Assembly (NCBI RefSeq): GCF_001938945.1 | Contig: NZ_MKIO01000041.1 | Span: 81,556 to 145,555 of the forward strand | Direction: 5' to 3' | DNA: 64,000 bases | Origin: Xaviernesmea rhizosphaerae | GTDB taxonomy: Bacteria; Pseudomonadota; Alphaproteobacteria; Rhizobiales; Rhizobiaceae | Shown: positions 25,944 to 34,560 of the stretch, piece after piece | How positions within the stretch are numbered: the first letter of the stretch is position 1 | Layout: each line of letters opens with the position of its first letter | Notes under the pieces: model-generated | Databases searched by the model: none | Seen by the model: the letters and a program-made list of their open reading frames with translations, nothing else | Told to the model about the DNA's origin: nothing | Position numbers and translations under genes: made by a program

Positions 25944-26197
25944 TGAGACTTCGACTGCTCGAAGGCCCGAGGCTCTGGAACATTATCCGGTGTGATTGCG
26001 TGAGATCGGCGCTCAAACGGGCGCGCACGTGGCGACGTGGCGGGCTGAACAAGCGATGGAGCATTTCCTGAGATCGTCTCCCGGGAAATGCTCCAGCAGG
26101 GTCAGGCAGCCAAGTCATAACTCTTCACGCCATCGCTCTTCAGGACGCTGCCTTTCTGAACAGCGGCCCTTCAGCGTAGGCCGTGGCGAAGGCTACC
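25944..26197. repeat. intergenic region with a 12-bp-arm palindrome
   Basis: No gene. A perfect inverted repeat, TGGAGCATTTCC (26057-26068) and GGAAATGCTCCA (26084-26095), separated by 15 bp, resembles another rhizobial intergenic palindrome. The sequence between copy B and this hairpin (CTCTGGAACATTATCC onwards) looks like further mosaic repeat sequence. Together with copy B this makes a ~390-bp gene-free block between the GGDEF-EAL and yfdX genes. Confidence 0.55.
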
Positions 26198-26980
26198 TTA
26201 CTTGGTCACGGTCTCGGGCTTGGCCGGCGTGGCGGCGGCGTTCTGGTTGGCGGGCGCGCCGGCCTTGGTCTGGTGGGCGGCGACCGGAACGCCGGTGACA
26301 TCGACGATATCGAAGCGCATCCGATCTTCGGTGCCCTTCAGCAGGGCGTTGGCCTCATAGAACTTGCCGCTGTCGATCATCGACGTGGCCTGCTGGATAT
26401 CGCTGACGGTCTTGTCGAGCGGCAGGACGGCCATGGTGAAGTTCACATCGACACCGGCGAGCTTCAGCGTGTCGATGGCGCCCTTGCGATCGCCCTTCTG
26501 CACGCTGTCATTGGCCTTCTTGATCGCATCCGCCTTGGCCGGGGTCGAGACGAAGTCCTCGCCGAGCGTCAGCTGACCGTCGATCGGCAGCCAGGCGATC
26601 TCCTTGGCCGGATCGTCGGTCACGGTCTTTGGCGCGGGCTTGGTCTTGTCGGCGATCTGGTTCAGCTTGGCATCCAGCTTGGCCTCGGCCTTGAGATAGA
26701 CCGCATCATCCTTCTGGGCCTTTTCGATGGCCGCATCGGCCTTGTGGATCAGCGTCTTGGCCTGCTGCGGATCGGCATTGAAGATCGCCAGCCGCGCGGC
26801 ATGCACATCCTGGATCGCCTGCGCCCCGTCCTGCGACAGCTTGCCGACATCCTTGTCGGCCACGCGCTCGGCGGCAACGACAGGCGTGGTTTCCGGCTTG
26901 ATCGCCTGATCCGCTGCATAGGCGCCGCCAACGGCGGTGGTTGCGAGAAGAACGGCGGCAAAAACATGATGGATCTTCAT
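26198..26980 (-). CDS. YfdX family periplasmic protein
   Basis: 260 aa, exported: signal peptide MKIHHVFAAVLLATTAVGGA, cleaved near YAAD. The YfdX domain covers most of the rest, with VGKLSQDGAQAIQDVHAARL and AIFNADPQQAKTLIHKADAA, helical and rich in Ala/Lys/Asp. The C-terminal tail (PANQNAAATPAKPETVTK) is low complexity. Start supported by CAGGAGAAGTACA before ATG. In enterobacteria yfdX is acid- and stress-induced and of uncertain mechanism, possibly a periplasmic chaperone. On the minus strand upstream, GGAAT-(15-16)-TGTT around 27050-27075 loosely resembles an ECF sigma (RpoE2-type) promoter. Confidence 0.88.
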   Translation of the reverse strand: MKIHHVFAAVLLATTAVGGAYAADQAIKPETTPVVAAERVADKDVGKLSQDGAQAIQDVHAARLAIFNADPQQAKTLIHKADAAIEKAQKDDAVYLKAEAKLDAKLNQIADKTKPAPKTVTDDPAKEIAWLPIDGQLTLGEDFVSTPAKADAIKKANDSVQKGDRKGAIDTLKLAGVDVNFTMAVLPLDKTVSDIQQATSMIDSGKFYEANALLKGTEDRMRFDIVDVTGVPVAAHQTKAGAPANQNAAATPAKPETVTK

Positions 26981-27232
26981 TGTACTTCTCCTGATCAATT
27001 AAAGCATGGAAGCGAAAAACCTGCACAGGCCTTTCTTTAATCCGATGCAAAGCAGAACATAGAGGATCGAAACAATTCCGATTTTTAGTCCGATACTCCA
27101 ATGCAGCGATGTTTTTGAAATCTATTCGTCATCGTGCACAGCCATATAACACCCGGCTGCGGAAGATGTTGCGTTACAAATACGTTAAATATAAATTACC
27201 GGAAGTTCATCTTGGGGCGACGGTGGCGGCCG

Positions 27233-28678
27233 TTACAAGTCTGAGGGGACAAGCGACCAGAAGCCATATTTGCGGCCATGGACCTTGCGCAGCTGGGCCA
27301 TGTAGGCGCGATGCGGTGGCATGCCGGTCGCCGCAAGGGCGTCCGCGTCGAGCCTGTCCTTGAGGGCATCCAGCACCGCCAGGAAGATCGCGGCCTGGTC
27401 ATAGACCTGCGAGCGGCTCCTTGCCAGGATGTCGTCCACCAGCGCGCGATAGAGCACCGTCGCGGCAAGGGGATGCTCCTCGGCCAGTGCATCGGCTGCG
27501 GGTGCCAGCAGGTCGAAATTCCGTCCATCCCAGCGCCGGTCCTTGGCCAGCACCAGCTCCGCCGCCTTGTCCAGCCGCGGCCAGACCACAAGGAAGGCAA
27601 GGCCCAATTCAGGCGGTTTGACGTTGAAGGCATGGGCAAAGGCTCTGTCCAGCGCCTCGAACTCCTCGAAGTCGCCCAAGGCCGCGATGTAGTCGCGCAG
27701 GATCGCCGGATCCAGTTCGGCCTCGAAGCGCGCCCAGCGTAGCGCCTGCGCCGCCGGCTTGTCGCCGAGGGCCGTCAGGATGCGCGCCTCCAGCTGCGCG
27801 CGAACGATGCTTTCGGGATGCGGCGGAGCGGGTGCCATATCGGCCAGATCCTGCCGCCGGACGAAGCGGATGCCCGTCTCGCGCGGCTTGCGCAGCCAGT
27901 CCAGCGCCTCGGCGAAGCGGCCGGCATCGAAGAGCAGCTGCGCCATGGTGAAGCCATCCTGGCTCGCCGGCGACTTCATCGCCTCCAGCGCCACCAGCGC
28001 ATCGAGGTCGCCGCGCGCCCGGGCCAGGAGCTGGCGCATCAGCAGCCGACGGTCGGACTCCCAGGCCGCCACGCCCTCACGCTTTGCCGCCGCCGGAGAT
28101 TTCGGTGCAAAGCGCTGATCCCAATCCAGGAGCGCCTCTGCCGGCAATGTCGGCGCAACGGCTTTGACGATCTGCAGCAGATAGCCATAGCCATCATCCG
28201 ACAGGCGCGCCATGATCCGCTCCGGCAGGCGCCGCCGGTCTTCGGCCGGCAGCTTGGCCGCAAGCTCCGCCAGCGTCTCGATCGCCTCGAGATAAATGGT
28301 GGACACCTTGTCGCTACTGTCGTTCAGGCGATCAAACACGCTTTCATGGCTGGCGATGAAGCGCAGCAGCCGATCCGCCCCTATGGTCGGTGAGAGCGGC
28401 GCCAGCTGGTCGACGATCATCACCCGGATCGTATCGAGATCCTGGGCAAAGCTGCGCGCCCGGCGCCAGCTGATGGTGCTCTGCGCCCGCTCGAGCGACG
28501 CAAGCCGGGTATCGACAAGCTTGGCCACGGCCTCGGGACCCTTGACGCCGGCGAGCGCCGCCTTGAGCAGCTTGCGGAAGCCTGGATTGCGCTCCGCCTC
28601 CCCGGCCACCAGCGCCGCCAGCTTTTCCACGCCCAGCTTGGTGATGGCGTCGATCTTGACCACCGGCTTGCCTGCCAT
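27233..28678 (-). CDS. DUF6880 family protein
   Basis: 481 aa, soluble, almost entirely alpha-helical with TPR-like helix pairs (for example MAQLLFDAGRFAEALDWLRK). The N-terminal segment LAALVAGEAERNPGFRKLLK and the central EAIETLAELAAKLPAEDRRR region fit DUF6880, a family common in Rhizobiales with no known role. Start chosen at MAGKPVVKIDAI, after GGAGGAATGTC. Single-gene unit, divergent from ssuA. Function unknown; a scaffold role is only suggested by helical repeats. Confidence 0.75.
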   Translation of the reverse strand: MAGKPVVKIDAITKLGVEKLAALVAGEAERNPGFRKLLKAALAGVKGPEAVAKLVDTRLASLERAQSTISWRRARSFAQDLDTIRVMIVDQLAPLSPTIGADRLLRFIASHESVFDRLNDSSDKVSTIYLEAIETLAELAAKLPAEDRRRLPERIMARLSDDGYGYLLQIVKAVAPTLPAEALLDWDQRFAPKSPAAAKREGVAAWESDRRLLMRQLLARARGDLDALVALEAMKSPASQDGFTMAQLLFDAGRFAEALDWLRKPRETGIRFVRRQDLADMAPAPPHPESIVRAQLEARILTALGDKPAAQALRWARFEAELDPAILRDYIAALGDFEEFEALDRAFAHAFNVKPPELGLAFLVVWPRLDKAAELVLAKDRRWDGRNFDLLAPAADALAEEHPLAATVLYRALVDDILARSRSQVYDQAAIFLAVLDALKDRLDADALAATGMPPHRAYMAQLRKVHGRKYGFWSLVPSDL

Positions 28679-28945
28679 GACATTCCTCCTGCCTTGCACC
28701 GGCCAACCTTGCCCGCCTGCATCGCCTTTCTGTTTGCCAGCAGAGGAGCGCCGGCCGCAAGCCTCGCAAGCGCATTGAGAATGGCCTTCGGACAAGCCAC
28801 CTCAAAAATCCGCGCTCAGGGCAAAAACCTTTTCCCAAACCGCACGTCTCGGGAAACAAATAAACTCTATAATGATAGGTGATTATTCTAGCCTGTGTTC
28901 ATGATCCCGCGGCAAGGTCGCCGCAGGCATTGGGAGACGAACGCG

Positions 28946-29929
28946 ATGGCATGGACCCGACGAACCCTTGGTGCGGCTCTTTTCAGTTTTGGCCTGCTCA
29001 TGGGCACCGGCGCGGCCGATCTTAGCCTGCTGGGTGTCAGGGCAGAAGCCGCCAGCATGAAGGAACTGCGCATCGGCTATCAGAAGACCGGCCTGCCTGT
29101 GATCGCCCGCCAGCAGCAGGTGATCGAGAAGGCGCTGGCGCCGGAAGGCGTGTCGGTGCGCTGGGTGGAGTTTTCCGCCGGGCCGCCGCTGGTGGAGGCG
29201 CTCAATGCCGGATCGATCGATCTTGGCTGGACCGGTGACGCCCCGCCGATCTTCGGCCAGGCGGCCGGTGCAGCCATCACCTATGTCGCGGCCCTGCCCT
29301 CCAATGGCGCGGGCGAGGCGGTCTTCGTCAAGCCTGACAGCGCCATCAAGAGTGTCGCCGAGCTGAAGGGCCACAAGATCGGCGTCGGCAAGGGCACCAG
29401 CGCGCACAATCTGCTGGTCGCCGCACTTGAGAAGGCCGGCGTGGACTTCAAGGACATCACCCCGGTCTATTTGAGCCCGCCCGACGCGGCAGCCGCCTTC
29501 GCCTCCGACAAGATCGAGGCCTGGGCGGTCTGGGATCCCTTCTTCGCCGTGGCCGAGACCCGCTACAAGGTGCGCGTGCTGGCGACCACGGACAAGACCC
29601 TGGATGTGAAGACCTATTTCCTCGCCAATCGCGGCTTTGCCGCCGAGCATCCGCAGGAGATCGTCACCACGCTTGGCGCGCTGAAGCAGGCGGCCGGCTG
29701 GGCGGATTCCCACCGCGACAAGGTGGCCGAGGCCCTGCATGAGGTGACCGGCGTGCCGCTGGAGGCCCAGACGCTGGCCGCCAACCGCACGCAGTTCGGC
29801 ATCGAGCCGATCACGCCCGCCATCATCGAAAGCCAGCAGGCCACAGCCGACCGCTTCTTCCGGCTTGGCCTGATCCCGAAGAAGATCACGGTGTCCGAAG
29901 CGGTCTGGACACCGCCCGCCGGCAACTGA
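28946..29929 (+). CDS. ssuA: aliphatic sulfonate ABC transporter, substrate-binding protein
   Basis: 327-aa periplasmic protein of the SsuA/TauA group. Signal peptide MAWTRRTLGAALFSFGLLMG, then LRIGYQKTGLPVIARQQQVI, the typical SsuA start. The ligand-site region is FSAGPPLVEALNAGSIDLGW followed by TGDAPPIFGQA, characteristic of sulfonate binders. Start chosen at the ATG after GGGAGACGAACGCG. A TATAAT box at 28868-28873 suggests the promoter. First gene of ssuA-ssuC-ssuB; no ssuD monooxygenase or ssuE reductase is adjacent. Confidence 0.9.
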   Translation: MAWTRRTLGAALFSFGLLMGTGAADLSLLGVRAEAASMKELRIGYQKTGLPVIARQQQVIEKALAPEGVSVRWVEFSAGPPLVEALNAGSIDLGWTGDAPPIFGQAAGAAITYVAALPSNGAGEAVFVKPDSAIKSVAELKGHKIGVGKGTSAHNLLVAALEKAGVDFKDITPVYLSPPDAAAAFASDKIEAWAVWDPFFAVAETRYKVRVLATTDKTLDVKTYFLANRGFAAEHPQEIVTTLGALKQAAGWADSHRDKVAEALHEVTGVPLEAQTLAANRTQFGIEPITPAIIESQQATADRFFRLGLIPKKITVSEAVWTPPAGN

Positions 29930-29954
29930 GCCGTCTGCGCGGCGAAAAGACGAA

Positions 29955-29985
29955 GCCGGCAGGTGCGGGGCCCCGCCCTGTCGGC
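29955..29985 (+). promoter_or_regulatory. hairpin between ssuA and ssuC
   Basis: A very stable inverted repeat, GCCGGCAGG-T-GCGGGG / CCCCGC-CCTGTCGGC, with no following U-tract. Its position 26 bp after the binding-protein stop suggests an mRNA-stabilising or partial-termination element that keeps SsuA more abundant than the permease, as known for other ABC operons. Confidence 0.55.
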
Positions 29986-30091
29986 CTCGCCCACCGCCCG
30001 AGACTGAACGACCCGAAGTCCCAAGCCCAAATTCCCAAGCTTGGAATTCCTCGACCCCGCATTCCTGACGATGACGAAAGGCTTTCCGCCC

Positions 30092-30973
30092 ATGTCCCAA
30101 ACGGCCACCTCCGCGACGCTGCCCTCCGCCGCGACCAGCACGGGCCCGCAGTCCTCGTCCGCAGCCCGCGCAAGGCCCGCCGCTGGCGGCGGATCGCGCC
30201 GTGCCGGCTGGGCGCTGTTCGGCAATGCCACGGGCTGGATCCTGCCGGCGCTCATCCTCATCGGCTGGGAAGCCGCATCCCGCACGGGCCTGATCTCGCC
30301 GAATGTTCTGGCCGCGCCCTCCGCCGTGGCGGAAGCCTTCTGGCGGCTGCTGCTGTCGGGCGAACTGGCGCAGAACATCTGGATCAGCAGCCTGCGCGCG
30401 CTTTCGGGCTTTGCCATCGGCGGCGCGATCGGCCTGGTGCTCGGCCTTGCCAATGGCCTGTCGGCGCTCTCGCGCAATCTGACCGACACGACCCTGCAGA
30501 TGATCCGCAATATCCCCCATCTGGCGCTGATCCCGCTGGTTATCCTCTGGTTCGGCATCGACGAGGAGGCCAAGCTGTTCCTCGTGGCGCTCGGCGTGTT
30601 CTTCCCCGTCTATGTCAACACGCTGCTCGGCATCCAGAGCGTCGATCCCCAGCTGGTGGAAATGGGCCGGGCCTATGGCATGTCGCGCGCCGCTTTGTTC
30701 GTGCGCGTCATCCTGCCCGGCGCCCTGCCTTCGATCTTCGTCGGCCTGCGCTATGCGCTCGGCATCATGTGGCTGACGCTGATCGTGGCCGAAACCATCG
30801 CCGCCTCCTCCGGCCTCGGCTACATGGCCATGCAGGCGCGCGAATTCCTGCTGATCGACGTCGTGGTGCTGTCGATTCTGATCTATGCCCTGCTGGGCAA
30901 GCTGGCCGACAGCCTGGCCCGGCTCTTGGAACGCCGCTTCCTGCAATGGCACCCCGCCTTCCAGACGGCGTGA
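30092..30973 (+). CDS. ssuC: aliphatic sulfonate ABC transporter, permease
   Basis: 293-aa inner-membrane permease of the BPD_transp_1 family. About six helices; the EAA loop interacting with the ATPase is MGRAYGMSRAALFVRVILPG, and IRNIPHLALIPLVILWFGID is highly characteristic of SsuC/TauC. The N-terminus has an extra Ser/Ala/Pro-rich cytoplasmic extension of ~45 residues. Start chosen at MSQTATS behind GAAAGG; an ATG 21 bp earlier is possible. Confidence 0.9.
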   Translation: MSQTATSATLPSAATSTGPQSSSAARARPAAGGGSRRAGWALFGNATGWILPALILIGWEAASRTGLISPNVLAAPSAVAEAFWRLLLSGELAQNIWISSLRALSGFAIGGAIGLVLGLANGLSALSRNLTDTTLQMIRNIPHLALIPLVILWFGIDEEAKLFLVALGVFFPVYVNTLLGIQSVDPQLVEMGRAYGMSRAALFVRVILPGALPSIFVGLRYALGIMWLTLIVAETIAASSGLGYMAMQAREFLLIDVVVLSILIYALLGKLADSLARLLERRFLQWHPAFQTA

Positions 30974-31030
30974 TCCTTCCTCCCCGCCGCCCGTCTTCCC
31001 GGCCCTCACCCAACCGACCGGAGCCCGTCC

Positions 31031-31915
31031 ATGACCGCCATCACCTTTACCGCCGCCCGCACGCAAAGCGGCAAGACCACCGCAAGCCGCCGTTCGGCCG
31101 GCGCAGGCCTGGCCAAGCAGGCCGCCCCCGCGCCGCTTGAGGACGCCCCGGCCCTGCGCGAGGCGCTGCCGGCACAGGAGCAGGCCACGGAGCGCAAGAC
31201 CGCCCTGTCGCTGCGCGGCCTCAAGCGCCGGTTCGGCGACAAGGAGGTGCTCAAGGGCATTGACGTCGATATTCCCGAGGGCCAGTTCGTCGCCATCATC
31301 GGCAAGAGCGGCTGCGGCAAGAGCACGCTGCTCCGGCTGATCACCGGTCTAGACCAGCCAAGCGACGGCACGCTGACGGTCGGCGACGGGCAGCAGGACA
31401 AGCGCATCCGCATCATGTTCCAGGAGCCACGCCTCTTACCCTGGGCGCGCATCGTCGAAAATGTCGAGGTGGGGCTGACGGGCATTTCCAAGGGCCCGGC
31501 CGCGCGCGAAACGGCTTTGGCGCTGCTGGCGGAGGTGGGTCTGGCCGACCGCGCCGGCGAATGGCCGGCCGTTCTCTCGGGCGGGCAGCGCCAGCGCGTG
31601 GCGCTGGCCCGTGCGCTGGCCGCCAAGCCCGCGATCCTCGCTCTGGACGAGCCGCTCGGCGCGCTGGACGCGCTGACCCGCATCGACATGCAGCGACTTC
31701 TGGAGCGCATCTGGCGTCAGGAAGGCTTTGCCGCCGTGCTCGTCACCCATGACGTGACCGAAGCCGTGGCGCTTGCCGACCGCGTGATCGTCATCGACGA
31801 AGGCGCCATCGCCCTCGACCTGCCGATCCCGCTCCCCCGCCCCCGCCGCCATGGCGGCGCGGAAATGGCCGCGCTCGAAGGGCGGATCCTCGCAGCGCTG
31901 TTCGATGAGGCGTAA
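31031..31915 (+). CDS. ssuB: aliphatic sulfonate ABC transporter, ATPase
   Basis: 294-aa ATPase. Walker A IIGKSGCGKSTLLRLITGL, Q-loop MFQEPRLLPWARI (the QEPRLLPW pattern is typical of SsuB), signature VLSGGQRQRVALARAL, Walker B ILALDEPLGALDALTR, H-loop VLVTHDVTEA. An N-terminal extension of about 55 residues, rich in Ala/Arg, precedes the ABC core and is unusual in length. Last gene of the operon, 57 bp after ssuC. Confidence 0.91.
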   Translation: MTAITFTAARTQSGKTTASRRSAGAGLAKQAAPAPLEDAPALREALPAQEQATERKTALSLRGLKRRFGDKEVLKGIDVDIPEGQFVAIIGKSGCGKSTLLRLITGLDQPSDGTLTVGDGQQDKRIRIMFQEPRLLPWARIVENVEVGLTGISKGPAARETALALLAEVGLADRAGEWPAVLSGGQRQRVALARALAAKPAILALDEPLGALDALTRIDMQRLLERIWRQEGFAAVLVTHDVTEAVALADRVIVIDEGAIALDLPIPLPRPRRHGGAEMAALEGRILAALFDEA

Positions 31916-32000
31916 GACCTCATCCACCCTTGCACCCTTGTCCTGCCTCGACGGGCGCTACATTCCTGCCGACACCGTTTGAAGCCAGGAAAGCGCCCGC

Positions 32001-32702
32001 ATGAAGCCGACCCTCATCTGCCTGATGATCACCTCGCCGGATGGCAGCCTGCATCCCAGCCGTTGGACCACCAGCCCCGATGGCACCAAGGCGGACTGGC
32101 ACCGGCTTTATGAGGCGCTGCATGCCCGCCACCAGGGCAATGCCTGGCTGGTGGGCCGCACCACCATGGCCGAGATGTCCAAGGCCGGCCCGCATCCGGT
32201 GGCCGATGCACCGGCGCCTGAGCGGCCCGCGCATTTCGCCGACCGCACGGCAACAAGCTTCGCGCTGGCGATCGACCGTTCGGGAAAGCTGCATTTCAAG
32301 GAGGGAACGCTCTATGGCGACCATCTCGTCGTGCTGCTCGGCCCGGATGTGCCGGACAGCCATCTGGCCGAGCTTGCCGCCGACGGCGTCTCCTATCTCG
32401 TCTCCGAGACCTCGGATATGGATGTCGGCGCGATGCTGGAGGTGCTGAACCGGGAGCTCGGCATCGCGCGCATCCTGGTCGAAGGCGGCGCGGCCACCAA
32501 TGGCGCGCTGATGGCGGCCGGGCTGGTGGATGAGCTGAGTCTCGTCGTCGCTCCCGCGCTGGAGGCACGCACCGGCAGCGACCGGGTGGTCGAGCACGGG
32601 CCGGAGGGGCTGGCCGGCAAGGCCTCGTTGTCGCTGATCGCCTGCGAAAAGCTCGACCACGGCGCCGTGCACCTGCACTACAAGGTGCTGCCGCCCGTTT
32701 AA
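32001..32702 (+). CDS. dihydrofolate reductase/RibD C-terminal family protein
   Basis: 233 aa of the RibD_C superfamily: LICLMITSPDGSLHP as first strand, GNAWLVGRTTMAEM as the NADPH-binding turn, and ARILVEGGAATNGALMAAGL followed by VDELSLVVAPAL as the conserved C-terminal half. Such standalone members are NADPH-dependent reductases of uncertain substrate, related to the pyrimidine reductase of riboflavin synthesis. No riboflavin genes are adjacent. Start supported by GAAAGCGCCCGC upstream. Confidence 0.88.
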   Translation: MKPTLICLMITSPDGSLHPSRWTTSPDGTKADWHRLYEALHARHQGNAWLVGRTTMAEMSKAGPHPVADAPAPERPAHFADRTATSFALAIDRSGKLHFKEGTLYGDHLVVLLGPDVPDSHLAELAADGVSYLVSETSDMDVGAMLEVLNRELGIARILVEGGAATNGALMAAGLVDELSLVVAPALEARTGSDRVVEHGPEGLAGKASLSLIACEKLDHGAVHLHYKVLPPV

Positions 32703-32805
32703 GCCAGGGCGATTGTCAGCCGAGAGCGCGGCAATGTCGCGTCCGTTACGGGCTGTGACAGGTGTCGACAGGCCGGAATGTTCGGCCCGCTTTTGTCAAA
32801 AAATG

Positions 32806-32843
32806 GCGTGAGGCGAAAACCCTCAGCGGCGTTCGCCTCACGC
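32806..32843. terminator. bidirectional intrinsic terminator
   Basis: Perfect 12-bp stem GCGTGAGGCGAA / TTCGCCTCACGC with a 14-nt loop. On the plus strand it is followed by TTTCTTTTCT; on the minus strand by a run of six T (CATTTTTTGAC). It lies between the convergent DHFR-like gene and branched-chain-type binding protein gene. Confidence 0.88.
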
Positions 32844-32863
32844 TTTCTTTTCTGTCGCGCCGC

Positions 32864-33979
32864 TTATTTGCCGATCGGCGCGTAGGTGCCCTTGCTCCAG
32901 CGGTTGATGTCGTAGCTGGCGTTCTTGAGGTCGCCCTTTTCGTCGAAGACGACGCTGCCGACGACGGTCTCGACCGGCTTGCCGTCCTTCAGCGCCTTGG
33001 CCACTGCGCTCGGATCGTCCGACCCGGCGCGCTCGATCCCTTGAGCGAAGGCCTGGATGACGGCATAGGAGAAAAGGGTGAAGCCCTCCGGCTTGAAGCC
33101 GGCGGCCTTGATCTTCTCCACGGCTTCCTTCGCTTCGGGCTTGGCCTGGGGATCGGCGGGGAAGACGAACAGCGTGCCTTCGCCGGCGGGACCCGCCACC
33201 TGCCAGAACTCCGGCGAGGCGATGGAATCGGGCATGATCAGCTGGAACTTGAAGCCCTGCTCGGCCGCCTGGCGCAGGATCAGGCCCGCCTCGGGATGGT
33301 AGCCGCCGAAATAGACCACATCGACCTTGGCGTCCTTCAGCTTGGTGACGAGGGCGTTGTAATCCTTCTCGCCGGCATTGATGCCTTCGGCCATGACTTC
33401 TTTCAGGCCATTGGCGTTCATCGTCGCGCGCACGGCATTGGCGATACCCTGGCCATAGGCCGTCTTGTCATGGAGAACGGCGACATTCTTGCCGGCATAT
33501 TCCTTGGCGATCCACGGGCCGATGAAGGCGCCCTGGGCGTCGTCGCGGGTGTAGAGCCGCATGATGTTGGTCCAGCCCTTGGCGGCGGCATCGTCGGTGA
33601 GCGCCGGATTGGAGGAGGCCGGCGTCATCATCAGCGTGCCGTTTTCGGCATAGACGGCCGAGGCCGGGATGCTGGACCCCGAGCAGGCATGGCCATCGAC
33701 AAAGCCGATGCCGGCGGCGGCGATGCGGTTGGCGACCGAGACGGCCTGCTTGGGGTCGCACTGGTCGTCCTCGAGCTGCAGCTTCACCTGCCGGCCCATC
33801 ACGCCGCCCTTGGCGTTGATGGCATCGGCGGCTGCCTGCGCGCCCTGCTTGAACTGGTCGCCGATCGTGGCCAGCGGCCCGGTGAGCGGCGCGGCCACGG
33901 CAAAGGTGATGTCATCGGCGCGTGCGGCCGTTCCCATGAGCAGGCCGAGCGCGGTGCTCAGGATCAGGATCTTCTTCAT
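32864..33979 (-). CDS. branched-chain amino acid-type ABC transporter, substrate-binding protein (orphan)
   Basis: 371-aa periplasmic Peripla_BP_6 protein (LivJ/BraC type). Signal peptide MKKILILSTALGLLMGTAAR, then DDITFAVAAPLTGPLATIGD, the standard start of the mature protein. DGHACSGSSIPASAVYAENG is the typical ligand-site segment. The corresponding liv permease and ATPase genes are absent nearby, so it probably serves a transporter encoded elsewhere. Start with GGGAGTTGAGAC upstream is convincing. Confidence 0.93.
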   Translation of the reverse strand: MKKILILSTALGLLMGTAARADDITFAVAAPLTGPLATIGDQFKQGAQAAADAINAKGGVMGRQVKLQLEDDQCDPKQAVSVANRIAAAGIGFVDGHACSGSSIPASAVYAENGTLMMTPASSNPALTDDAAAKGWTNIMRLYTRDDAQGAFIGPWIAKEYAGKNVAVLHDKTAYGQGIANAVRATMNANGLKEVMAEGINAGEKDYNALVTKLKDAKVDVVYFGGYHPEAGLILRQAAEQGFKFQLIMPDSIASPEFWQVAGPAGEGTLFVFPADPQAKPEAKEAVEKIKAAGFKPEGFTLFSYAVIQAFAQGIERAGSDDPSAVAKALKDGKPVETVVGSVVFDEKGDLKNASYDINRWSKGTYAPIGK

Positions 33980-34312
33980 GTCTCAACTCCCTGAAGCGGC
34001 CTCGCTGACGGAGGCCTTGAAAAGGCGGGCGCGCACGCCCCGGAGCAAACCCTATCCCCGTCTTCCGGCACAGGATTCGGTTCCCATCGCGCATATATCC
34101 CAGCCATTGCGGCGATGACCAGTGCTTTGCGCGCCTTGTCATGATTGACCTTGCCGTCTTCGCCCATTTCTCATCAACGACCGCGCCGCATTCCCCGGAA
34201 ACGGGCGATAGGCAGTGACGCGGCAGTCGACATCGCGGGAGCGCGCTCCCGCGCCGCTGGTATGGCGGGCCACAGACCCTATGTCTTTCACCGGACGAAG
34301 GGGAGATTCACC
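33980..34312. other. 333-bp intergenic region
   Basis: It holds the upstream region of the Liv-type binding protein (minus strand) and of the small membrane protein (plus strand). A short minus-strand frame from 34167 (starting MGEDGKVNHDK) lacks a clear ribosome-binding site and has no recognisable similarity. An inverted GGGAGCGC-GCTCCC (34238-34251) is the only evident symmetric site. Confidence 0.4.
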
Positions 34313-34483
34313 ATGCTTGGACTGCTGGCGAGACAGGTGATCGGCATTGCCGTGGTTTCCAGCCCCGTCTGGGGCGCGGGTATCGTCTGGCTATGGCTGA
34401 GGCGCAATCGCAAGGATCTCGAAGGCAGCAAGACCGATGGCAGTGCCTCCGACCTTCTCGTCACGACGCAATTGCCGCCCTGA
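34313..34483 (+). CDS. small single-pass membrane protein
   Basis: 56 aa: MLGLLARQVIGIAVVSSPVW, continuing into a hydrophobic helix that ends in WLWLRRNRKDLEGSK, giving one membrane segment with positive residues on the C-terminal side. GAAGGGGAGATTCACC ahead of the ATG is a strong ribosome-binding site, the main reason for calling it. No family recognised, function unknown. Confidence 0.55.
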   Translation: MLGLLARQVIGIAVVSSPVWGAGIVWLWLRRNRKDLEGSKTDGSASDLLVTTQLPP

Positions 34484-34560
34484 TCCTGCCCGGTCGACCG
34501 TCCAGGAGACAGCATGGCGGCGGGGCGGCGCGCGTTGCCCTCAGCCGCGCGACGGTCCCA

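Noticed and set aside
24046..26118. 690-aa minus-strand frame opposite the GGDEF-EAL gene
   Set aside because: Antisense shadow; the plus strand has intact catalytic motifs and a ribosome-binding site.
33976..34167. 63-aa minus-strand frame starting MGEDGKVNHDK upstream of the Liv-type binding protein
   Set aside because: No good ribosome-binding site and no family; it overlaps the binding-protein start region.
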